From contig OX579635.1 in the NCBI GenBank assembly GCA_951230915.1, forward strand, positions 45,942,001 through 46,006,000: a stretch of DNA of 64,000 nucleotides, written 5' to 3'. Position 1 is the first letter of the stretch. Each line of letters starts with the position of its first letter. The notes beneath the pieces were generated by a model. The model worked only from the letters and a program-made list of their open reading frames with translations. It searched no databases and had not been told where the DNA came from. Below, in pieces: positions 1 through 11,780 of the stretch. Source of the stretch: Antitrichia curtipendula (lineage: Eukaryota > Streptophyta > Bryopsida > Hypnales > Leucodontaceae). The translations under genes were made by a program, and so were the position numbers.

Positions 1-1559
1 AGAGCACCAACCCCTTTTACAACTAGCTACAATCAAATCTTGTGAGCCAATTTGGACCGATGCTTGTATTTTTGAATGACCGTAGGTAGCAATTGAAGAA
101 GATGCCACGTTGCAACCAATATTGACATTCTTTAAAGGGGATTCGAATTGGACCCCAACAGACATCCGTCATTGGCTTCAAGGATATACTTTCACTAATG
201 GCATCCTCCGTTTCTAGGAAATGATATATGTACCGGGTGATGAGAAACTTTGGCGTCAAATTTTGTGATCCAAGCATGATGTCCTTGCTGCAGGACATCA
301 AGGACAAGCAAAGATCCTAGATTTGGTTATAAGAACTTTTTATTGGCCTATTTTTTGCCAATATGTTCACTGCTATGTTGATGGATGCAACTTCTATCAA
401 AGATCAAAAGCTACACATCATGCTTGATATAGGTTGATGCAACCAATCCCAACCGCCCATGCACCTTGGAAAAGAATTTCTAATGATTTTATAGTGAAAT
501 TACCAAATAACAGAGGATATGACTCTATTATGGTAGTCATAGATAAAAACACAAAGTTGGCTCACTTCATTCTCACAAAGGAAACAATCGATTGTAATGA
601 AACTACCTATTTATATTTGCAGCATATCTAGAAACATCATGGGACACCGGATGAAGTAAGATCATATCGAGGTTATATTTTTGTATCAAAATTGATGAAA
701 AGACTATGTAAACTTCTTCGGATTCAGTCGTCTCCGACAACAACCTTCCATCCTCAAGGAGATGGTTAGACTGAGAGGGTAAGCCAAATAGTAGAACAAT
801 TCTTATGAATGTTCACTACTAAACATCAAGATGATTGGATTGACCTCCTTCCCCTGGCCGAACTTGCGTACAATAATGCATGACATTCTGCAACAAAATT
901 TTCTTCGTTTTATGCTACTTATGGTTATCATCCGGCATTATCGTTTTTGACACCAACTACCTCCACGGTCCTAGCGGCAGAGGACCGCATTTGGTACCTA
1001 CAACAAGTGCATGAGGAACTGAAAACAATTATTAAAATGGCAGGAAAACAAGCAAAGCAAAGTTATGATTGGACATGGAGTAAAGCTGCAATCTACATTT
1101 AGAATTGGTGACAAGGTTCTTCTCCGAAATGAGAATATTGCCACTATCGTGCCATCCCGGAAATTGGACTCTAAATTTTTGGAACCTTTCATGATGATAG
1201 CAAAACTCTCAAATGTGGTTTACCGCCTCAAGTTACCCAAAATCCTACGTATCCATGATGTATTTCACGTCTCTCTTCTGGAAAGATATTGGCAAGAAAC
1301 CATCCGAAGATGACACCGTATACTACCTTTGCCAATTGTCACCCTTGATGGAGATGTTGAATGGGAGGTTCACGAAGTTTTTGATTTGCGGGGTTTTGGT
1401 CGTTGGAAGAAACTCCAATACCTTATTTCTTGGGAGGGCTACAGACCAGATGAACACTCATGGAAGTCATCTGCAAATCTAGAGAATGCACATGATGTTG
1501 TTGCAAAGTTCCATATGTTCCATCCTATGGCATTGCGACCAGAGTCACGGAAAACGTGA
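1..1559 (+). mobile_element. Degenerate Ty3/gypsy chromovirus pol remnant (integrase plus chromodomain)
   Basis: This is the 3' end of an LTR-retrotransposon polyprotein, read on the plus strand through several stops and frameshifts. The order seen is a linker ending in a YVPGDEKL-like stretch near 225-255, then an integrase zinc finger (H...H and C-x4-C around 285-410). The integrase core follows at 434-1060, with an HAPWKRISNDF start, a VVIDKNTKLAHF strand and a TTTFHPQGDG segment. A chromodomain lies at about 1329-1559 (KLQYLISWEGYRPDEHSW). The chromodomain at the integrase C terminus places it among chromoviruses, whose chromodomain is known to guide integration to marked chromatin. At least four in-frame stops (after QHI, in DG*TE, FL*MF and NNA*HS) show that it is dead. 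The 5' part lies left of the window, and no LTR was recognised downstream. Confidence 0.88.
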
Positions 1560-1600
1560 CTCGGACAATAAAGGAAGATACATATACAAACTAGTTAGTA

Positions 1601-1832
1601 CACTACAAGAGAAAAGGGTGTTTTAAGTATAGTCCTAGAGATAACATTTTAAGTAATGACCTTTTTAGAAGATTTTCAGTAAGAATTTACAAGATATTTG
1701 TGTCTTTCTAGAAGAATTTTACTAGAAAGACACAAATATCTTGTAAATTCTTACTGAAAATCTTCTAAAAAGGTCATTACTTAAAATGTTATCTCTAGGA
1801 CTATACTTAAAACACCCCTTTCTCTTGTAGTG
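1601..1832. mobile_element. CACTA-type foldback MITE, 232 bp
   Basis: The element starts CACTACAAGAGAAAAGGGTG and ends with the inverse of that sequence. The two halves (about 1601-1711 and 1721-1832) are near-perfect reverse complements around a short loop, so the transcript would be one long hairpin. It is flanked by a 3-bp direct repeat GTA (1598-1600 and 1833-1835). CACTA-like termini and a 3-bp target duplication are hallmarks of non-autonomous EnSpm/CACTA elements. It sits 41 bp after the dead chromovirus and encodes nothing. The high arm identity suggests a fairly young insertion or gene-conversion of the arms. Confidence 0.9.
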
Positions 1833-1835
1833 GTA

Positions 1836-4800
1836 ACAGCCGGACTTATGTGCAATTACAACGGTTATAGTTAGTTGCTCCTTCTCTTTCCCTTTAAGAA
1901 ATGCAAGAGGAGGTTTATTCCTCATGCGACATTTTGCTTAATACAAACATAATGATTTTGACTCAAATTGAGTGCTCTTTTATTGCTTGTTATAAGATAG
2001 ATTTCGTAGTGCATACCTGGAGATCCATCCCGTGCGATGCCATGAGTGGTTTTTATAATTAGGTCTGTAGATGTTTTGATGGTTGATTTGGACAAAGCGT
2101 CGATTACGTAATCGCCAATCTTTGACAACAATGATGAGGACATTTTCCAGTCGATGAATAAGAAAGAATCTCTCCATGTAAGATAGAAATGCAATTATTC
2201 ATCTTCCAAATTTTGTACAAAAAGAAAAGGTCTTCTACAATATTTTGACTTCCAATGAGTGTTTTTGCATTTTTTTAAGTCGAAATTTCACACTGATGGG
2301 TCCAAAACAAATGATTTCCACGGTGACCAACTTGTCATTTAAAAATTAATTTGATATGACTCCAAAATGACTATATTATAGTTTGAATGCATATGACACG
2401 TTTGTTACAATTAGTGATAGAACAACATGTATGTGGTATATTCAGGTTTGTCATTTTAAGGTCTCATACTCTCATATTAAAGAGGTATAAGTGAGGTAGT
2501 TGTTATATGATTCTTTAATGGGTGAAATTTTTCCAAAGCTTGCAAATGACAATTTACATGAGCACAAGCTGCTCTCATTTTGTATGTACACAAGAATATT
2601 CTCAAAAATATTCTCAAAAATATTTTCATTAATTTAATTGAATATCAAACATGACTAAAGGTATGTTCCAACTTGGAGTTTGCTAAATCCTGGTTTTACA
2701 AGATTAAACCTCTACAAAATATGGAGAAATTCAGTTCATATAGCAATGCATTTTTCATTTTGGTTTGGCAAGTTAAAATTTTGAGCTCAGTTATGAGCAA
2801 TGTTTTGAGGATCAGCACTTGCAAAATTAGATCCTGCTTCAAAACCTTTGATGTTCAATTGAATCAAAACCAATTCAATCCTCCCATTGTCCAATAGGCA
2901 ATAGGGCCAACAATTGTGAAATTAAATCCCGATACAAAAGTTTTGATGGTCAATTGAATTGTAAACCAGTTCAATCCTTCCATTGTCCAATACAAAAGTT
3001 TGATGGCCAAAACATTGAGAGCTTTGCATTTAACCCTTTTAAAATTTGGAAAAAGATTGACATTGTAACCGCAATGCTTAATTGTTAACGTATCAAGATC
3101 AAAACTAATTTGCAATCATGGTTATCAACAATAAATTGTCATTGGTCATTAGCAAAATGTGAAGGGTTTTGACATGAGGTGGTATTCACCCTTGAGTTGA
3201 TGAGAATTATAGACTAGGGTTGACAAGATTTTCAATGTTGATAGAAATGGAAGGCCCAACATACAAATTCTTGTACATTGTGCACCAATTGTTGCTCTCA
3301 TTTACTAAATCTTACATTACCAATCTTCAAAAGTAGTTTTCACATATGGAGTATTATATAATTCTATTGGCTTCAAACCACAAGAATATGAGATACTATT
3401 ATCATGGTCTTCAAATCTTCATTTTGATTGATTTGATATTTTGAAATACCTAAGCAAACTTTCAAGGTTGTCAACAAATAGTTTGTTAATACCCTATTCT
3501 TAAAGTCATCCACATCAATTGCCATATAGGCTCAAAAAATATCAAAGACAACATGTGTGAACAATAAATAAATGAAGAAGCAAAACATAGTCTATAATAC
3601 CCCCACTAAGAGCAAGTAGAAACACTCTTTAAGACCCTCTATAAAAAACCCAAAAGAATCATTGTATGGTAAATCATGAATTTCTTTAACAACCAAGACC
3701 TTCCATAAATCCAAAAGTAACCCAATGGACCTCCAAAGAATAATGAAACCACCAAAAACCTTGGCACTAAAAGCTTGATGGAATTCATCCATTTTTGAAT
3801 TATGAAATCAAATGCCCATATTATTTGAATATCATAAAATGGTGATTGTGGAGCTCTTAAGTCTAAAAGTTAAATAAGGAACTCAATAAAAGTAAATTGT
3901 TCAATGGTTTTTGGACATAAATTATAGAGAAATGTGCAACAAAGAAATGGCAAATGAATAGGTCAATCATGAGACTTTTCTATATATGTTTTTGAGATTT
4001 ATTAGAAAATAAAAAGCTTTTTTTATTTTTTTAGTATAGATACATTGTACTTATATCTCCATGGCAAAGCCTTTCTTCCAATGCCAATATTATCTAAAAT
4101 TTCTTGAACACAATCCAATTTTACTAAAAAATTTATTACCAATAGAAGGTCAAAAATTAGCTCTAGCATCAATTCAAGACTATCATATCCAATGGTTAGC
4201 ATTGGCTAAAGAACATTTCTTAAAATAGAAGACAAAATTTCTAGGATAATATTTTTCCAAAAATAATTTATACGGAAAAAAACAAATCTTTCTATTTTAA
4301 GGCATTTGTTATATCACATTTTCCAACTTCAATTATTTATTCAACAAGGAAAGTTGAACCTAACCACCAACTGGTACAATATTAAATGAATCATGCACCA
4401 TGTTAATCTAAAGACAAGGCATACCGCCAAGATAGTCAATCAAAAAATGATCCAATTATTCTAAATGAGCAGATGCATTCTTCATTTCTACAAAAACCTT
4501 GGAAGTCATTCAGCAGACAATTTTCGTCCTCCGCATCATTGCAGGGTTAAGTAATACTTCTGCAACCAATTTTGCCTTTACAAACATACTCAGAATAGCT
4601 ACAATAAATAGAAAAGGTACCTGATTTTATGAACTTCTAAGCAATATAGATAAAAAAATAAAAAAAAATATTCGCTCTCTTTCATTTCCATATCATTTTT
4701 CATGTGCCACAAGCTAAGAATGCCTGAATTTTTGCCCAAAAAATAAATAAATGACTCTCGAATCTTTCTTCTGGACAACTTCTTCAAGACTGTCTCCAGC

Positions 4801-5281
4801 AACCTAATGTACTGTACATATGTTTTGAATTGCAGGCTTAATGTTTAGATTGGTTCTCCCTGAACAAAGGTCATTTAAACATACAGCAATGTGTTAATTA
4901 AGACTAAGAGTATATACTCTTAACTAATTAGGTCCTGCATGACTCTAAGGACTAGACTACTCCCTATAATATTTGCCTCCTGTCTTGAAATTTAAGATGA
5001 ATTGTACTCCCCAACTGAGCTACCGAAAAAAGCTTATCAGGATGTACACGTTTGGATCTATTGCGAAATAAATGACTGAACCCTAAACCCTAAACCCTAA
5101 AACCCTTACTCCTTCTATCCCTAAAATTGATTGATTTGCCTGATTCAAATAGGCACGTGGAAGGTATCAAATTTCAGTAAACAGATGGGTCATCAGTCAC
5201 TCGCCTCTATTCAATCATGATCTCATGGGCCTTCAAAAATGAAACTAAGGTAGCTCTTAATTGCCTGAAAAAATTTGGAGG
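1836..5281. other. AT-rich spacer, no gene recognised
   Basis: No reading frame here has coding character. Visible items are a diverged direct repeat of about 45 bp (about 2850-2894 and 2945-2990, sharing a CCATTGTCCAAT ending) and three short CCCTAAA telomere-type units at 5081-5106. The 3' flank of the WD40 gene makes up the right end. The rest looks like ordinary intergenic DNA. Confidence 0.6.
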
Positions 5282-7800
5282 TTACACTCGGAGAACCTGA
5301 AGCTTGTTTGCAAAGGCAATGGCCACCCAATCGGAATGGGAGGCCGACCATTGAAGCTGGTTCACTTCTCCTCCTGCCGTGTAGGCCAGAATCGGATCCA
5401 AACCTCCGTCCACGGGCTTGGCGGACATGTCCCAAATCAAAGCCTGCAAGCACATCAAGCCAGTGGGAAACATCAATTACTTACATGAGCACAGAAATCT
5501 TAGGAATTGGTCAGGCAAGAATGCAGAGCTCAAAGCAACAACCTTCAAACTTGAACCAGCATCATGAGCAATGAGAGGTGAGATAACAAGCTTTAAGAGA
5601 ATTCGTTGCATTTATGACACTCTAGGACGTATTGGAGGCAATGCGCGTCCAATTCGCCTCCAAGTGCTTGAAACCCAGCCTGTTATCGACACATTCCTTG
5701 TAAAATCCAAAGAGCGCGTCTCGTTGAGGACAGTACAAGATCCAAAGATTGCAGGCCGCATACATTCAAGCACTTCAGATTGTGATTGCAAGACCTTGCA
5801 ACACTGAGAGACTGATCAACTGGTTGGAGAATCAACAAAGATAGACGAACGGTGAGATCCTTTGAAAAGTACCTGCGAATCATCCCCAGCGGAGCAGATG
5901 TGACATGCACTATGCGGCGCCCACGCAATCGCATTCACCCATGCCTGATGCCTCTGCAGCTCCGACACCGGCACGGTCGGATACCGTATATCCAAAATCA
6001 CCACCTTCGCCGAATCCATCATAATCGTCGCCATGAACCTCGGATCCTGCTTATTCCATCCCAATCTCAACAACGGCGTATCCTCCCCCGGACTCTCATA
6101 AATAATCGTCGAGTGCTGCTTATCCCTCAAATCAAACACTCTCACACTCCCATCCGCCGAAACCGACGCAAACACTCCCACTCCCCCCCAAGCGATGTCA
6201 TGCACGGCTTTGTCGTGCGCAATCAGCTGGGTGTCCACCACGCCCGTCTCGATGTCCCAGATGGTGCACGTGGTGTCGATGCTGCTGGTGCCCAGGCGAC
6301 GGAGGTCGGAGTCGTTCCAGTCGAAGGAGGTGAGTGGAGAGCAGTAGTCGGAGTTTTGCCGGTTGTTGAGCACGGAGGTGAGGGAGACGTGGTCGGAGTG
6401 GATCTGCCAGATGCGGAGGTTGTCACCGGTCGTGGCCAGGAGGTCGGGGGAGGAGCTTTCCTTGTCGGGGATGAACATGAGTTTGGTGGCAGGGTAAGGG
6501 TGGTCGAAGGAGAGGTGCGGGTCGGAGAAGAATGTGCCGGAGGAGTCGTCCAGTTGGACGATTTCGACCTGCAGGCCACGGATACATATTGCCACAAGTT
6601 AAGCAGGTGTGAGTTTCGGGAGGCAAAACAAAACATGGTTGGGCTTATTTATATATGCGCATTGAAGGAAAATGTTGAGCGAAGCAATCGAAACATTCAA
6701 GCACAACACTTGCTGGAGGTCACCAGATTTGTTTGAGATGGTGCATTGATGGACTAGTTTGCTAAAACCAGATTGAGACGCTTATCGGACATGACCCCTC
6801 TCCTCAAAACTAGATCAAGCCTATGGGGAGGACGGGGTTTAGGATTGTAAACCCCCCTCTTTTCCAACTGCATTGCATCATGTGGCAATCACTAGTGCAA
6901 AACGGGTGTTTAAATGACAAGGTTTAAATGACATTTTTCTGAAAAATGTCATTTCAACATGTCATTTCAACATTTTTGTCATTTCAACACCCCTTTTGCA
7001 CTTATGAATGAAAATGACAAGAGAGGGTTATGAGCAATGGCTGTAGTTACATCGATTGAAGCCAAGGTGAAAAGAGTCAGTCACGCAATGCCATGACCTA
7101 CCTCAAGGAGATGGATACGTAACGCAATTAGGTTGGAGAACTTATCTAGCACACGGCAAGACTGCCATCTACACGTTCCTGTTCAGTGTTGAAGCACTTC
7201 ACAATTAAAGGCATAGTATGCAACAGAATCCAAACCCCCTAAATGTTCAATGTTGAGTGCTTCCAAGGGTGGTATAGGAGTACCGACACAGAGGACGCAA
7301 TAGATTTGAATACTTTGAAACCCCATCTTGTCAACTCCTCCAATTAGAGGCAGATGAGTCTCCAACATTAAGTTTCACGCTTTCCAAATCAACAAGTTAA
7401 TCAAACTAAGCGACAAGTTATTCCACTATAACTTGTTGATCTAGAAAGTGTGAAACCCACTGTTTAAATCACAAATCACAAATCACAAAACACAGATCAG
7501 ACTTCAATGTTCAACATGGACATGGAACTAGTTGGAGCCAGTTTTCAACATGGACATGGACTGGCTCCAACTAGTTCCATGTCCATCCCCGAACCCTAAA
7601 ACCTGCAATTGGAAGCATGTGCTCACCTTATTCCGGAAATCTTCAATGAAGCTGCCCACCGCGAGACGAAACTTGCTTTCCGCTCGCACGCTCCAGTTCA
7701 TGCCGTAGATGTTCCACGGCGCCTCGTAGGTATAAATTCCGCGCCGCTTCACATCGGGAGCGCCATAGCTTTCCTGCATCTTTCCACCACTCGTCTGCAT
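5282..7800 (-). CDS. LWD1: LWD1/TTG1-family WD40 scaffold protein, complete, three exons
   Basis: The hand-built model joins exon 1 (7800-7627), exon 2 (6568-5873) and exon 3 (5443-5282), all phase-0 GT..AG introns, giving 343 aa; Arabidopsis LWD1 is of about this length. The N terminus has the family signature [17 protein letters not shown]. Exon 2 carries most of the WD repeats, including [56 protein letters not shown] and [10 protein letters not shown]. Exon 3 begins ALIWDMS and ends [10 protein letters not shown], the usual end of the family. In Arabidopsis LWD proteins are nuclear clock components that support CCA1 expression with TCP factors, while the paralogue TTG1 scaffolds MYB-bHLH complexes; the sequence is closer to LWD. 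Intron 1 (1058 bp) holds a CACTA MITE. The first ATG (7800) is used because splicing and family length fit; no frameshift is seen. Confidence 0.93.
6890..7006. mobile_element. CACTA-type MITE inside WD40-gene intron 1
   Basis: The termini are CACTAGTGCAAAACGGGTG on the left and the inverse of CATAAGTGCAAAAGGGGTG on the right. They are flanked by a 3-bp target duplication AAT (6887-6889 and 7007-7009). The interior is built from repeats of a GTTGAAATGACA-like unit that pair with each other, so the 117-bp element folds back. It has no coding capacity. It lies well away from the splice sites of the host intron, so a disruptive effect is not evident. Confidence 0.85.
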
Positions 7801-10800
7801 CCTAACCTTCGAAGGTTTTCTCCAACAGCTGCCTCAACAAGAGTCAATCTCTCCTGCTATCCATGGCTTCCTTGCACCCCATCGCAAACTGAACCCACAA
7901 ACCACTCCAATTCAACGCAAACACATCACCAAACTCTGACTGAATTCGTCACAGCAGCAACTACTAACCTGCAATCTGCATGACCCTACTTTCTACATAC
8001 GCTTCCGTAATACTTCCATAACCCCAAGAGCTCAAGACACTGTTCCTTTAAAACTTGGCTTGAAACCAGAAGCCATGTCCATCCATGTCCAGTGAAAAAG
8101 CACAGCAAACACACGAAACAGCCCTCCTTGGAAGCGGTACAAACACAACAACAATAACGTACAACATGCATGTCCATGGCCATTGCTGCAACCCAAAGAT
8201 CGACAAGCAACTTCCACAAGGAGAGTCTCAAAGTGTTTCGCTAGTTACCAGTCGTTCCCTGTCGGTGTCTGCGCGGTTTCCAATGCCAAAGCTAATTGTT
8301 TTGTGCACAACGTACTTTCGCAAGGAATACCAATTAATACTCACAAGCAGGCCACCAGAAACTACAAGCCTCCGCGCGCTCTACCCTGAAACTGAAACTG
8401 AAAACTGAAACTGAAACTTTGGTCGGTAACTAACAAGTTAGAGAATTGCTTTCAGCCGCAGGCATGTTTCTGGTGATGCATGTCTCTGGTGATGCAGACA
8501 AACAGAGTTTGGTTCTGGAAGAGTTGGGCAGGCACGCGGCGGGGCGGGCGTCACGCACGTACTGACAGACTCTGTTTCTGACGAGAACTCAAAAGATCAG
8601 TACAGAAGCCATTGTAGGTAAGAACTACGTTATTGTAGCTTTAAACTACGAAAATGGTTTGAAATGCATGTTGCCGTGACTGTGCAAGCGCGCATGCATT
8701 CCACTGTGAGTGAGTGGGGGCTGTCTGTCCGATGACGAAATTGCCTGAAGAAGAACATAATTTCGAATATTGGTGTGCATGTTCAGTGAAATTCTGCCGC
8801 GTGGAGACTGTCGTCATGACCGACTACCCCCCTTCCAGATGCCCCGGATTTCCCCCCTTCCGAGACGCCGCTAAGCTTACTTAATTGGTTGGAGAATAAT
8901 AATGCCGACTTTTTCCTGAGTACCGTATTATATTTTATACAATAAATAAATAAATATAGTTTTTTTCTCCAAAATAAAGCATGTGCCTGATCTTTCCGAA
9001 TGATCTGAGTTGCAACTGCCTGTTAGGCAGTGGACCCAAATTGTGTGATTTTTAAATTCTTCTCTCTGAGGGAACAAATGAAAGTAATTTCATTCGCAAG
9101 AGAGTATCATAGGTACATGAAACCCCAGCTGAAAGAGGTAACAAATAATGCCGGTGACATCAAAATTCAGTACTTAGGGTTTCAATTTGATTCTCATGAA
9201 GTCAAGCCTATGACTGACCGACAATATTTTTCGTCTTCGCACGTTTTGTGGACTTCCTGCGATGACGAACTTAGCAATGTGAACATCGTGCACTACAGTC
9301 TGCAAAACGTGCCACAATTTCAGAATAGCATACAGAAAATACCGACAGACAGAATTACCGACACATTCATTGGAAGTTTTACATGTTTGGAATCTAAATC
9401 CAAATGTTGATAAATGTTTGCTTAGAACATACTTTAGCATTTGCGATTTATCTGTTGAATTGGGGGTGGGTCATGTTTGGTAGCAATCATATTCATAGAG
9501 TTCATTGGGATTTGGTCAGTAGTACTGTAGAAGCCATTGGAGCTCTCTCTCTCTCTCTGTCTCAAATATTTATAAGTTGACGTAGAATGCACACTTTATA
9601 ATCTCTGTCAACATTGACTGCTGAGGATTTGGGGAACCAATTTTGTGCACGCAAGCTCTGTGGCCCCAGTGATCATGATTTATCACCGACCCACACAGCT
9701 TGCTTGTGTGTACAGCGGAATCTTCTGTTTTTTTAAGATGTAATAAGAGGTAGCTGTTAACCCTAAAAGGACTGGCCTATAATTACATTTTCAAATTTCA
9801 GAGTCCTCGAAGTTACTTTATATACTCCCACTTTGCAACTGTGTATGGAAGACTTTTTTGCATTTATTTTTGGGGGAGATGTAATAATTACATGGTAGGG
9901 TTTTTTTGGTGAAAATTTGAAATTACTGTGAATCTTTTAATAAACTAAGCATGAAAAATTTTCATCTCAAATACAAAACATGCTTTAAAATTTTACATTG
10001 TCATTCTAAAATTTTAAAAATAATCACTCCATGGTAATAGGACCAGAGTTCAAATTGCAATAGAATATTGAATTTTAGAAATTTTTCAGTATTTCATATT
10101 GGAGTAGAAACTAAACTTCGTAAAGCTTCATTTCTCTTGTTGGACTCAAATTCAAAAAAGATCATTTTTATGGCTAAAATTCAAATATAAAGAAAGTAGC
10201 AGAAGTAGCCAAAAGACACTACATTGTAATCAAAGGATTTGCCATTTCCTTGTACATGTAAGAAAGTTTAAGAAAATAAAAACACTTGGAGAGAATATCC
10301 AACACCATTCATTGAAAGTGAATTCAAGTGATTCCTCCCCAAACAATTGGATGAAAAAAAAATTCTATCTTAGAAGCTGCAAAGTCAAAGCACTATCCAC
10401 TATCCACTTTGCATGCCTTATTGCACAAACTATGAACAAGCAACAAGACCCATACCTTGTTTTAAAGAGATTTTTTATTATCCAAAGTGAATGTCATTTA
10501 CTGTAAGGGTTTAAGAGGTTCAAATACATATTTGTACAAAATATAAGCTAAGGGTTTAACCCCAAAGTGACAAAGAGGACAGAAAGTGTCCTCACACAAT
10601 TTCAAGTCCAGTTCAAAGTGCTGTAACTTTTGCATCCAAGGTCCAAATTCAATAAAACTTGTTGGAAAAGTTGCGTTCTTTCTTCTAGTTTGTGTGGTAA
10701 AAATTTCAGATTAATCCAAGGTTTATTGATTTTTTGGAAGCCAATCGAAGTTCACAACTTCAATTTGAGTTTACCAAATTGTATTTTAGGGCTGCAACTT

Positions 10801-11780
10801 CGGGGACTTGTATCTCCTTCATCCATTGCTCTTTTTCAATAAAAAAAATTGGGTTTTATTCCCCTTGAAGTATAATTATTGTGGTAAAGTTTTCATGTCA
10901 ATCCAAGTTGTTTTGAATGTTTGGAAGCAATTCGAAGTTCCAAATCCTGCCATTTTTGGAGTATAGTGAACTCCGGCGGCTTGTTTCTTCTTCATACAGA
11001 GTCCATTTTCAGTAATTCTTTTTGGAAAAATTGCGCATACTAGTCTAGTTTGTGTGGCTAAAATTTCATGTTAATCCAAGAATTAATGAGTGACAGAGAA
11101 GCATTCTAGTAGAAGGAGGTTCAGCTTTAGATCTATTTTTTGCAATTTTTCTTGCTGATTTTTGACATTTCAAAGCCGTTTTGTAGACACAATGAGTCAA
11201 TTGAATGAATTTTTTTTCCACCGATGTGTTTGGATACTAGTTTAGAATCATTTTGTAGTGTAAAGTTTTTTCATTTGAGTAGGTTTAGAAATCAAATTTC
11301 ACCTCCAAATGTGTTTTTGGGAAAATTTCAGCATCCATTTTCAACACTAAAACATTATGATCTTGCAATCTATGTGGCCAATTGACTTCAAATTTTGTAT
11401 ATGTCATCTACAACATGTACACTACAATATTGTACGGTTGAGATTTGTATAACTCGAAGACATTTAGATCCATAAAGCTTCAAAAGCAATGATGTTTTTG
11501 AACCCCAGAAATTGAATGTCACTTTGGGGTTAAGAGGTCCAAATATATATTTGTACAAAATATAAACTAAACTATGCAAAAATCCCAGAAAAGAAATTGG
11601 GCATAAAAGGTTTCAGTTCAATAATCAAGTCAGTCAAATGCCACCCAAAGTCCTTCAACAGAAGCGCCGCTAAGGTTATCCAACGGAAAGTCAAACATAC
11701 ATGCCGGTATCTTCCCATGTAGCCGTGTCAAGATTTCGAGTTTTGGAAGCACTCATTCAAACGAGGAGCCTCAGTCATCT
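7801..11780. other. Intergenic region between WD40 and B3 genes
   Basis: This holds the presumed promoter of the minus-strand WD40 gene (left part, normal GC to about 8.9 kb) and the 3' side of the B3 gene (right part, AT-rich). A short (CT)n run lies at 9541-9561. A plus-strand open frame at 9030-9410 has no recognisable domain and is not called. A degenerate tandem repeat at 10.49-11.58 kb is listed separately. Confidence 0.55.
10490..11580. repeat. Direct-repeat-bounded block with three diverged ~180-bp units
   Basis: A stretch of about 60 bp at 10490-10550 recurs at 11512-11575; both contain TTTGTACAAAATATAA preceded by an AAGAGGT(T/C)CAAATA sequence. Between them are three diverged tandem units, each with a GTGTGG(T/C)..AAATTTCA..TTAATCCAAG core (about 10693, 10879 and 11052). 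The bounding repeats could be ends of an old element or of a larger repeat unit. No coding sequence was recognised inside. Confidence 0.6.

Noticed and set aside
5081..5106. CCCTAAA repeats
   Set aside because: Only three to four units; interstitial telomere-like sequence is common and does not indicate a chromosome end.
5852..6736. 294-aa open frame on the plus strand
   Set aside because: It is antisense to WD40 exon 2, low-complexity Arg/His/Gly-rich, and is a shadow of the GC-rich coding strand.
9030..9410. 126-aa open frame on the plus strand
   Set aside because: No domain, no splice context and AT-rich codons; not enough to call a gene.
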